Shown: positions 38,811 to 47,219 of the stretch, piece after piece
Layout of the letters: each line of letters starts with the position of its first letter
Numbering within the stretch: the stretch's first letter is position 1
Source: Poteriospumella lacustris
Taxonomy: Eukaryota > Sar > Chrysophyceae > Chromulinales > Dinobryaceae
Assembly (NCBI GenBank): GCA_008000375.1
Contig: SMOI01000109.1
Coordinates: forward strand, 38,123-102,122
Length of the DNA stretch: 64,000 nt
Reading direction: 5' to 3'
The notes under the pieces: model-generated
What the model saw: only the letters and a program-made list of their open reading frames with translations
Told to the model about the DNA's origin: nothing
Databases searched by the model: none
Program-made: the position numbers and the translations under genes

Positions 38811-39938
38811 ATGGATACGTTGCATGTGGAGTTCATTCTGTACTATGTGTTTGGCGTTCTAAGCATAATCGGGAATCTTTTCGTCGCAATTTCGCTAATG
38901 CGAATAGGTCTAATCTCTTCGCCTACAAAGCTTGTTTTGTATCTTCATTTGACCCTTGTACTCGAGAATTTGACAACTTTCCCGAACGTCTATTCGAATA
39001 TCGGCCCATTTTGTGAATTTATTGCAGTTGTCCGTACGTATTCTGGAATGGCGAATAGCTTTGTTGTAGTCAGTCTAGTTCTTCTGTATCGGTATTGGTT
39101 TGTCGAAGATTCTTGGAAAATTATCCCTTTCATGAGCAAATACCGAGAGCTGCTCATATTTGGTATTCCATTATTGAGCCTTTTACCCCTGAGCACCAAC
39201 AGCTATGGCAGTTCACACGATTACTTCTGTACCCTTCGAAAGAACACCACGGACGACAAGATATGGGCTGGTCTTCTATACGTTTGTGTCGTCGCTGTTA
39301 CGATCACAATCAGCTTCGCAATCATGGTTCACACAGTTGTTCATGTATTTATGACAGACTCCCGATACGCGAAGTCTTTGTTCCGAAGTGTCGGATTTTA
39401 TGCCATTTTTTCGATTTTGACGTGGATCCCGAGATCTCTGGCACAAGTGGGTGTTTTATCGTATTTGTCAACGTTTTATCTCACATACATTAGCGGAATT
39501 CTGTATGTTCTGATCTTTATCTATGAAAAGGAATATTTTCAAGCATATGAGCGGAATACAGCTTGGAATACTGATCTTCAAGAAGGTGGAGATCGTGATT
39601 CGGGATATTTTTCGTGGGACATCAGCAACTTGAGCAGTTATCAGTCCTCTAAATCCCTTCACCAAGCCGCTGGTGATCGCCCACAGCAAAGAGGTAGCGC
39701 TACTAGTTTACGAGAAAGCGCAACCTTCACGGGTAGCCGAAGCAGTATGCAACGTCGTAGTATTAAGCTGGAAGGCGTCTCTAGTGCGAGCAGTGCCACT
39801 GGTATAACTTCAAGCACCAGCAATCCTATCTTGAACAATGGCGATGATGGTTCCTCCACTAAAGAAGATGAAGGCAAGGAGGAGCAGCAGCGCCCTACAT
39901 CTGTCAGATTCACTGATGTTGAAGCCAACATTCCGTGA
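38811..39938 (+). CDS. Seven-transmembrane receptor, cAMP-receptor-like (class E) GPCR
   Basis: 375 residues with seven hydrophobic helices in the first ~255, short loops, and a conserved-looking Cys in the second extracellular loop (DYFCTL). A ~120-residue Ser/Thr-rich cytosolic tail follows, as in Dictyostelium cAR and GCR1-type receptors. The helix pattern (GNLFVAISLMR in TM1, RYWFVED after TM3, WIPRSLAQ in TM6, YISGILYVLIFIYEKEY in TM7) fits class E better than rhodopsin-type GPCRs, since no DRY or NPxxY is present. The Ser-rich tail offers phosphorylation sites for desensitisation. The ligand cannot be inferred. Single exon, same strand as the upstream tRNA. Confidence 0.75.
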   Translation: MDTLHVEFILYYVFGVLSIIGNLFVAISLMRIGLISSPTKLVLYLHLTLVLENLTTFPNVYSNIGPFCEFIAVVRTYSGMANSFVVVSLVLLYRYWFVEDSWKIIPFMSKYRELLIFGIPLLSLLPLSTNSYGSSHDYFCTLRKNTTDDKIWAGLLYVCVVAVTITISFAIMVHTVVHVFMTDSRYAKSLFRSVGFYAIFSILTWIPRSLAQVGVLSYLSTFYLTYISGILYVLIFIYEKEYFQAYERNTAWNTDLQEGGDRDSGYFSWDISNLSSYQSSKSLHQAAGDRPQQRGSATSLRESATFTGSRSSMQRRSIKLEGVSSASSATGITSSTSNPILNNGDDGSSTKEDEGKEEQQRPTSVRFTDVEANIP

Positions 39939-40110
39939 GCAACAGAAGCCGAAAATCGCTCGCTGTATCAAACTGATACCTCATTTAGGGGATTTACGAC
40001 ACGATGAGATGAGGAAAATGTACAAAGCAAGCAACCTTTTCTAAACCAACCTCCGAATATAAAACAATCAAACCACGCCAAGAATGATACGCCGTGGATA
40101 AAATATACAA

Positions 40111-41068
40111 CTAGCCCGCGACTTGAGTACACAGCTCGTACAATTTGGAACCAATAGCCATTCCACATCCTACTCGTGCAGTTCCCCATCCTAATCGAAG
40201 CCGATGCTGAAGGAAAAGGAACGTTTTGTATCTACTACTTTCCTTCAGTGACTCTTTCCATAGATGTCGTAGAATAGTCATGGAGTCTTCCGGAGCTAGC
40301 GATGGAGAAGTACTGTAATGTATGTTCCGGATATAATTCAAGGGGCTGGACAAGATTGTGGCCGCTGTGCCCGCCACCAAATTGCTGAAGAAATCAGTCC
40401 GCTTTTTGTTGTGCTTTCGTTTGTGTTCTGGAAGGAACAAGGGAATGACTTGATGACGAAGTAGTGCGAAAATGCCTCCGAATAAAAGATCCCGATGAAC
40501 AGTCGCCATGGTGCCCACGAAAAATTGACGGACTCCTCCAGTTCGGAAGATTTCGGCTGCTGTCGACATGAAATTTTCTTTACCAGTATCAACTTTACCC
40601 CAGTAATGATACTGAATTCATGAAAACAAGCGAAGCGTTAGAGCGAAGCTCTACAAGTGAAAGGCAATCGATGTTGCTTACTTTTACTCTCGTGAAGGGA
40701 TTCATTAGTACCCCATTTGCGACTCCAGCGATTGTTCCCGCGCAAAATACCGTGACGGAATTGTAGTATCCCGTGGCTAACTCCAAGGCGTCGGTTGTAA
40801 GCTCTTCCAGCGGAAAGTATAGGCCTGCGCTTATCGCTCGTTGAACAACAGTCTGCGATACACCCGACATGGGATTTTGGAAATTGTCCCAACGAAGAAA
40901 TGGTCTTTCATGCTTCACTGATAAATATAAAGCTCTATCCCATGGATTGAATATAAATGCTTGAATTAGGCCACTGGTGAACCCACAATTCATCAGCAGA
41001 AGCGCATGGCTGGATGTCAGATTATTGGGAAGATTCCCATCTTGCTTTGAGTTCTCTGCAACTGTCAT
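40111..41068 (-). CDS. Mitochondrial carrier family (SLC25-like) protein
   Basis: CDS: complement(join(40111..40611, 40682..41068)), 295 residues, the normal carrier length; the 70-nt intron (GTAAGC...ATTCAG) keeps frame. Three repeats are visible at odd-helix ends, each with a weakened carrier signature: NPWDRALY, NPFTRVKYHY and SPLNYIRNIHY. The usual Px[D/E]xx[K/R] is fully met in none, although the proline and the basic or polar residues persist. Gly/Ala-rich helices (GLIQAFIFNP, AGTIAGVANG, VAGTAATILS) support the fold. It probably sits in the mitochondrial inner membrane; the substrate is unknown. Start: ATG at 41068. Confidence 0.75.
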
Positions 41069-41455
41069 CAACTACATGGCCTGGATTGGGCCCACTACCA
41101 TACAATCAAATATTTTCAATGACTCTAAAATTGTAAGAAAGAGAGTTCTTGTCGCCTTCATTTGGCTTGAAGTTTTTTGCCATTGCCATCTTCTCTTCTC
41201 ATGAGATTGTTGGGACAAGAACAGACCTCAACATGCCAATGTACGTGTAGCTGTCGTTAGGTATTGAACATATATGCAGATAGAGAGACACCGTATGTAC
41301 TACTGCAACTGCCACCCGCCATCCAATCAGCACCTTTTTGCTCGTTGGATCTTCCCAAACCATCTTTTTCCCCACTGAAAATGAACGAAAATATTGACAG
41401 ACGAGCACACTTGTAATATCATATAGTGCTCTTTTTACTCGAAACACTGACAACA
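41069..41455. promoter_or_regulatory. Divergent promoter region (carrier / HMGS)
   Basis: About 390 bp between divergent starts. The sequence before the HMGS start codon is unrelated to that before the HMGS-KS fusion, although the coding sequences are identical from the ATG onward. No specific element is recognised. Confidence 0.3.
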
Positions 41456-42817
41456 ATGGCTGACGAAAACTTCGCTTCTCCTAACAATGTCGGCATTCTT
41501 GCCATGGAAGTCTACTTCCCCCATACGTATGTCGATCAAACCGAATTGGAAGTCGCCAATGGCGTGTCTGCGGGTAAATACACCATCGGTCTTGGTCAAG
41601 AGGCGATGGCCTTCACGGGCGACCGTGAAGACATCAACTCTGTCGCCTTGACTGTGGTGCACTCGCTGTTGGAGAAGTACAACATCGATCCCCGCCAAGT
41701 CGGCCGCATAGAGGTCGGTACGGAATCTCTGGTGGACAAGAGCAAGTCGACGAAGACCGTGTTGATGAGCTTGTTTGCTCCTTATGGAAATACGGACATT
41801 GAAGGAGCGACGGTGGTGAACGCGTGCTACGGTGGTACTGCCGCGTTGTTGAACGCTTTGTCTTGGCTTGAAGGAAGCGGATGGGATGGCCGCTATGCCA
41901 TCGTGGTGGCGGCGGATATCGCCGTTTACACGGATGGACCCGCTCGCCCCACTGGTGGCTGCGGCGCCGTGGCGATGTTGCTCGGCCCCAACGCTCCCCT
42001 GGCTATCGACCTTGGAACTCGTTCAGCCCATGCCAGTCACGTGTGGGACTTCTTCAAGCCTAATTTGGACAGTGAGTATCCTGAGGTGAACGGAGCCTTG
42101 TCCCAGACGTGCTATCTGCAGGCGTTGGACGACTGCTACAACCGTTTCATCGAGAAGTCGCTTCGTTTGCGTAACCGCGTCACCCACGCGAGTGCGGCGG
42201 ATTACTTCGTGTTCCACTCGCCTTACAACAAGCTGGTGCAGAAGTCGTTCGGCCGCTTGTTGTTCTTGGACATGCTGCAAGGCCGTGTGGATGCGTCGGC
42301 GGTGGAGAAGTGGTTGACGATGCCGATCGAGAAGACGTACGAGGACAAGGAGCTGGAGACAGCGTTGAAGAAGATCTCGGCGGAAGGCTACCGACAAAAG
42401 GTCGACATCAGCTGCAAGGTGTCGAAGCAGATCGGCAACACGTACACGGCGGCGGTGTACATGAACTTGTCGAACTTGGTGTCTGCGGTCGGTGAGAACC
42501 TGTTGGGCAAGCGGGTGGTGGTGTTCTCGTATGGTTCGGGTGCCTTGGCGTCGATGTTCTCGGTGATCGCTCGTGAAACAGGCCATCCCGTGTTCAACTT
42601 GCAGAACATTCAGCAGGTGTTGGACTTGCCTCATCGCTTGGCCGCCCGTGAGAAGTGCACGCCGGCGGAACTGCAAGCGGCCTTGCAAACCCGTGAAGAT
42701 GGTCACGGTATTAAGCCTTTCGTCCCCAAATGCACATGCGATAAGTTGGCTCCTGGAACTTACTATGTTGATCATATCAACGACAAGAGCGAAAGAGTTT
42801 ATGCTCGCAAGGCTTAA
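41456..42817 (+). CDS. Stand-alone HMG-CoA synthase
   Basis: 453 residues, single exon. Catalytic Glu90, Cys124 and His254 are all present, and the protein ends as normal HMG-CoA synthases do. It condenses acetyl-CoA with acetoacetyl-CoA to HMG-CoA, the committed feed into mevalonate and sterol synthesis, in cytosol or mitochondria (no presequence is visible, so probably cytosol). Residues 1-84 and 204-415 match the HMGS half of the fusion at 31736-35035 exactly, and the DNA of both tracts appears identical. Residues 85-203 and the last ~38 differ. The two genes are head-to-head, about 6.4 kb apart. Confidence 0.95.
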   Translation: MADENFASPNNVGILAMEVYFPHTYVDQTELEVANGVSAGKYTIGLGQEAMAFTGDREDINSVALTVVHSLLEKYNIDPRQVGRIEVGTESLVDKSKSTKTVLMSLFAPYGNTDIEGATVVNACYGGTAALLNALSWLEGSGWDGRYAIVVAADIAVYTDGPARPTGGCGAVAMLLGPNAPLAIDLGTRSAHASHVWDFFKPNLDSEYPEVNGALSQTCYLQALDDCYNRFIEKSLRLRNRVTHASAADYFVFHSPYNKLVQKSFGRLLFLDMLQGRVDASAVEKWLTMPIEKTYEDKELETALKKISAEGYRQKVDISCKVSKQIGNTYTAAVYMNLSNLVSAVGENLLGKRVVVFSYGSGALASMFSVIARETGHPVFNLQNIQQVLDLPHRLAAREKCTPAELQAALQTREDGHGIKPFVPKCTCDKLAPGTYYVDHINDKSERVYARKA

Positions 42818-43339
42818 GACGCCGTTATGTATTTGTCGCCGCCACGTATTAGTCAGTGCTAGCTGTGTAAAAACCCATTCTAACTTTGTATATTTGTCGC
42901 AATTTGCTTTTTTTGGCATTCGATTACTTCATATGCTCGGGGTATTTTCTTATAGTATGTATTACAGAGTGAGTGGGGTCATTCCGCAGGCACCGCTGCT
43001 GCTGTTGCTGCTCTGCTGCTGTGATGACAGACAGGAACACGACGACGACGACGACGTCTTCTCAAGTTCTATTCGGGCAAGTGGAAGTCGATGTTCTGTT
43101 CCTTTCTTCCTTCCGCTTCCACTTGGCACATCTTCACACATCAATTTGAAGAGGTTTCCTCGACTAGCAAACACATCCTTTCGTTCAACGCCCGAGCAAG
43201 AGGTGTATTGAACGTAGGCCTTCTCGTGGATTTCGTAGTCGATATGTTGTTTGCCCGCAGGGCTATTTCGACAACAAAACAAAGTATGTTGCAGCTGTCA
43301 CTGTCATTGTGGCGCTTACCATTCACTTTTATGCAGATT
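42818..43339. other. Intergenic region with possible 5' UTR intron of the biotin ligase gene
   Basis: Contains an ACG/CTG-rich stretch near 43000-43055. A good candidate intron lies at 43284-43336 (GTATGT...TTTTATGCAG, 53 nt, with a CTTAC branch-like site). It would sit in the 5' leader of the biotin ligase gene and place the splice three bases before the chosen ATG at 43340. Confidence 0.4.
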
Positions 43340-44391
43340 ATGACTCTTTTTTGGTTGACTCTCGTAGGGTGTCTAATAGGTGCATATACGTTGGCTCCCT
43401 CTTTTGAGCGCCAACGATCGTTTATACACTCCGAGAAAACGAGTACAATGCTGTATGACGACATGACCGACGTCAACAGTGGTCCAGGTTTATCTTCGCC
43501 AATATTTTTCGAGGAGGAAGTTGTTTCCACGATGGATACGGTAAGTCCTGCCTATTTTGTTATAAGCTGCGGCGAATTGAGTGCTGACACCTACACTCAC
43601 AGGCTCGAAGCTTCATGAAAGGCTTTGGTGGGCGATCAAATGTGCCGAAGGTATTCACTGTTGTGGCAGATTCTCAGACGAATGGAAGAGGAACCCGCGG
43701 TCGAAAGTGGAAGTATGGCACCGGAAACCTTTTCATGACGATAGCAATTCATCGCTCAACCCTATCGACCCCAGTACACTACCTGCCTTTGCGCTCTGGA
43801 ACCCTCATCGCTTCAGCCATTCAATCGTATGTTTCTGATCCCTCTTCTGAAATTCGATTGAAATGGCCGAATGACATTCTCATCAACGGTCAAAAGCTTT
43901 GTGGCATTTTGATTGAAATGGAAGACGACCATTTCTTGATTGGCATCGGTTGCAATATCATGGAAGCTCCCGTGGTGGCGCCGGATGGGGCAGAATGTGG
44001 ACGTCCATCCACCGCATTAATACAGCATAGCAGTGTCCTGCAGCAATACAGAGCTTCGTTGGAGGCACAGCCGGCTGAATATGTTGAGGAAACCACTGAG
44101 GGAGTAGCCGGGACATCGCAACAACAGCGTTCTCCTTTATTCCATCGACGAGTCGCAAAAGAAATTGCTGCGAAGTTTGAAGAGTGGATTCAAAGTCGAT
44201 CTGATACGCCAGAGAGAGTGATCGATGATTTTAGTCGGAACATGGACTTCTCTGAGCAACTGTTGCGTGACAAATACAACCAACCCGAAGGTCGTGTCGT
44301 CCCGCTCTATGTGAACGAGGACGGTACACTCCACGCACGTCATGTTTCCAACAATGAAGAGGTAGATTTAGTCACAGAGTACTTGTTTTAA
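43340..44391 (+). CDS. Biotin-protein ligase (BirA/HLCS catalytic type), possibly plastid-targeted
   Basis: CDS: join(43340..43540, 43603..44391), 329 residues; the 62-nt intron (GTAAGT...TCACAG) splits the V-x-STMDTAR motif and keeps phase. Family motifs: STMDTAR, GRGTRGRKW (biotinyl-AMP binding loop), RLKWPNDILI and CGILIE. It adenylates biotin and attaches it to the lysine of biotin carboxylases such as acetyl-CoA carboxylase. The N-terminus (MTLFWLTLVGCLIGAYTLAPSF) looks like a signal peptide followed by a possible heterokont plastid-targeting site, weaker than in SQD1 because the phenylalanine is displaced. The frame is open upstream with other Met choices (43286, 43331). A polar insert of about 45 residues lies before the C-terminal domain. 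Confidence 0.88.
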
Positions 44392-44455
44392 GATGTACAT
44401 TGTCGTAATTTATACTTATGGAACTTTGCCCTTCGTGAGATGGCTGCTGACGGGT

Positions 44456-45229
44456 TCATCGCTTGGTCGGTAAGAAGACCAGAGATTCGTCGAACATCTT
44501 CTGACTCAATTGAGGCTCTCGGAATACCGGTGGATTCTTTGGTTGAATAACAAGCGCTCGCTTCTTTCTAATACGCTTTGGCAAGACCACGATTGGGTCG
44601 TCGCTTGTGGTGGAGTCTCCTCCCAACGACACAGGCGACGATGGCAGTTCAATCGTCATGAACACAAGAGTTGACCGTTCGATATCATCAGTGGCATCAT
44701 CATCCATGATTGAAAAACTTGCTCCCGCAGCTTCTTTGATGTCAAAAACAACGTCGAACCGAGCAAATACCTCCAGAGTAGAATTGGACTCCATCGATCC
44801 ACCGACGAGAGTCACCGTCCAAACGCTGCTTTGTGCCGCCTATTCCACTCTCGCATCGTAAGCATGTTGATCAACAGGGAGCGGAAATAATATACTGCAT
44901 CTGACCGGTATAACATTTGTCGGGGTAGAAAATGCGCCCAAAGTGGCGAAATGCACCATCCAAGAGGCTAAAACGTTCTGGCTGGTGGACCACTGCGAAG
45001 GACTGTCGGGGAACTTTGATGCCAGTAGCGCCCCACTCGCCACAATCTTCTCGTACGTTATAAACCGTCCAATATTATCAATCATCGACTCGGGAGAAGA
45101 TTGCACGATGATGTGAAAGTGTTCTGGACCGTCCTTCAACAGGCGTTCCCCATCGACAGCAGATGTAATGGCGAGCCGAAAATAGTATGATGGACCGCTT
45201 TGGGTCTCTTGATATTGAATGAGCAGCAT
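44456..45229 (-). CDS. Unknown protein whose frame is interrupted by an in-frame TAG
   Basis: From an ATG at 45229 the frame runs to a TAG at 44840-44842 and then continues in the same frame to 44456 with similar coding character: charged C-terminal half, Asp-rich loop, KRIRKKR basic patch. The TAG could lie at the 3' end of a very short intron (TAG as acceptor; a weak phase-0 donor GTTGAT gives only ~36 nt). Alternatively there are two genes, a pseudogene, readthrough, or a base error. No domain is recognised. The N-terminal half reads as alternating strands and helices. Convergent with the biotin ligase gene, with only 64 bp between stop codons. Confidence 0.45.
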
Positions 45230-45723
45230 CCTTTTCACAGCAGAAGATTTGTGAATGGAATTCTTTGAAGTTCGTGGCTCATAAGTATCTTGAACGCCAA
45301 ATCATAACTAAAGGTTGGATCGACAATCCCGCTTCATCCCACCACCTCTCAGCACTCATCCTCATCTCTGCACACTGAGTTTTCCCAAAAGAACTCAAAA
45401 AAGAGCTTTGATACCAATGAACCTTAACGCTTTCAGATATTATCTCCCTCCTCTATGGTTGGCTATGTCCCATATCCCATATCCCATTCCTGCTGTATCC
45501 CACCCTTCTTGGTGCTCCATGCTGCTGCGGTCGACGTTGATTGATGAAACGCCAAGAGGAGCGAGAGAGGACAACCCCCAGCCAACGCTTCGTTGACGTT
45601 GTTGTCGGCGGCGGGGATCCAAATCTGACCCGGCATGAATAGTGTCTCCTTCATTCCTTTTTACGTCAGCCATTATTGATTGATTCGTTTCTCACCAGTC
45701 AAAATTTTATTCGATTTGGCAGC

Positions 45724-46878
45724 ATGAGTGGGAAAATGTCAAGGAAACGAGAAAAGAAGCAAGAGGAAGAAATCGATGAGCATGCACCCATGCCCAATGT
45801 GGGAAACCCATTCTTTGATCGTATTGCTCGTGCCGCACTTGATGGAGAATGTAGCGTTGAGCATCTGTTAGAAATTTGCACAAAGTATGGCAAGCTCCAT
45901 GGTGAAGCAATCCGAAAGAAGGTAGAAAGCAGCACATCGTATTCCAAAGTATACTCGAATTCACGACGAGCAAGAGGACAACAGAGTGAACCTCAAGCAT
46001 CAACCGAAGAAACCAATAGTAGTCGCAGCGTGGTAGGGAGTCGGAATCCATACAATCATCCATTTTATCGAATGTATCACAATGGAAAATCTTCTGGCGT
46101 CAGCTCGAAGACCCAGGACGCGAATCCCCCATCGAAACGAGCGCGAACATCAGGAGCTTCATCATCTACACCGACAACGGCCGTTTCCCCTCCATCGAGA
46201 GGAATAGCTGGATTAGACTCAGTTCATGAGGAAGCAGACAATGACATTCAGTCAACGGGAACATCGATCGAGTCGAAGCCAGTCATTCGTCCGGTAGAAG
46301 GCATGCGGGGCGTCGAAGGTCTCTTTGACAAAGGTGACCCATCTACAGCTCTCCATGCCAATCGCTTTGTTGCTTTCTTAACACTGATGGGAAGGCGAAT
46401 CGACTTGGGTGAATTTCCTCGTGACCGCGAAGCAGCGTTAGCTCACGACCGAGCACTGATGCGTGCGTTGGGTCCAGCGCGGTGTCCTCAAGATCAACTG
46501 AATTTCCCTATTTCATCCTATGCACACGATCCTCTCGATTCCTTCATGCGCTATGATACAATTTTAAAACGTGCATTGACGGGAACCTCGTGGGATGGCC
46601 TGAAGGACTGCGACTTCGGCTTTCTCCTGACTCAGTCGTTTTACAACAAGAACTCACCCAAGAAGCGCAAAAACGGCAATGGCATCGTTACTACACCATC
46701 CATTGGTGTATCACACACAAGTTTACGTGCGTCTACACGAGCGACCTCCATTTCTTCGTCGTCTACATCGTTAGAGACCACCGAAGACGAACGGATTAGC
46801 TACAATTTGCAGTACAATCTCAAGACTCCGGCGGGTTCATCGAAGACTGCGTTGGATGAAGACCTGTACTTCAAATGA
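45724..46878 (+). CDS. AP2/ERF-like domain protein
   Basis: 384 residues from the ATG at 45724. The first ~20 residues are very basic/acidic (RKREKKQEEE), nuclear-signal-like. Around residues 215-275 there is an AP2-like module: a strand ANRFVAFLTLMGRRIDLGEF, then a helix with EAALAHDRALMRALG, then LNFP. This is the strand-strand-helix order and LGxF/EAAxAxD/LNFP spacing of AP2 DNA-binding domains. The rest is Ser/Thr-rich and disordered, with a KRAR patch in the middle and PKKRK near residue 312. It probably acts as a nuclear DNA-binding factor. AP2-like proteins occur outside plants, including in algae. Target unknown. Confidence 0.65.
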   Translation: MSGKMSRKREKKQEEEIDEHAPMPNVGNPFFDRIARAALDGECSVEHLLEICTKYGKLHGEAIRKKVESSTSYSKVYSNSRRARGQQSEPQASTEETNSSRSVVGSRNPYNHPFYRMYHNGKSSGVSSKTQDANPPSKRARTSGASSSTPTTAVSPPSRGIAGLDSVHEEADNDIQSTGTSIESKPVIRPVEGMRGVEGLFDKGDPSTALHANRFVAFLTLMGRRIDLGEFPRDREAALAHDRALMRALGPARCPQDQLNFPISSYAHDPLDSFMRYDTILKRALTGTSWDGLKDCDFGFLLTQSFYNKNSPKKRKNGNGIVTTPSIGVSHTSLRASTRATSISSSSTSLETTEDERISYNLQYNLKTPAGSSKTALDEDLYFK

Positions 46879-47219
46879 AAATCAAAAATCAATTGGTGAT
46901 GGAATGTTTGGTAGTGGTCGATGTGGCACGCGAGAAAAGGATCATTCTTGTCGCCCTATTTACGTCTCCATTCTTGTCCCCACCCCCCACCCTTATGTAT
47001 ATATACACCCCATATATTTGAGTTGATTGATTGATATTGTGCCCTCTTTGGACTCAAGCACGCATACTTTACATTTAATTTTAACAAATATCAACTAAAC
47101 CAGTTCTACGTTAATTAATATTTGCTTCTTTTGCGCGACGACACCACCGAAGTGCTGACACTGGTCAACACCATGCGGAGCGACTCTCGCCTGACGCTCT
47201 TTCTCTCTCTCTCAGGCGC
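46879..47219. other. Convergent intergenic region
   Basis: About 340 bp between the 3' ends of the AP2-like and NVL-like genes. AT-rich with TATATATACA near 47000 and a TCTC pyrimidine run near 47200. No gene is seen. Confidence 0.4.

Noticed and set aside
42818-43340. Remnant of a ketosynthase domain after the stand-alone HMGS
   Set aside because: I looked for KS motifs downstream of the stop and found none, so there is no sign that this copy once was a fusion.
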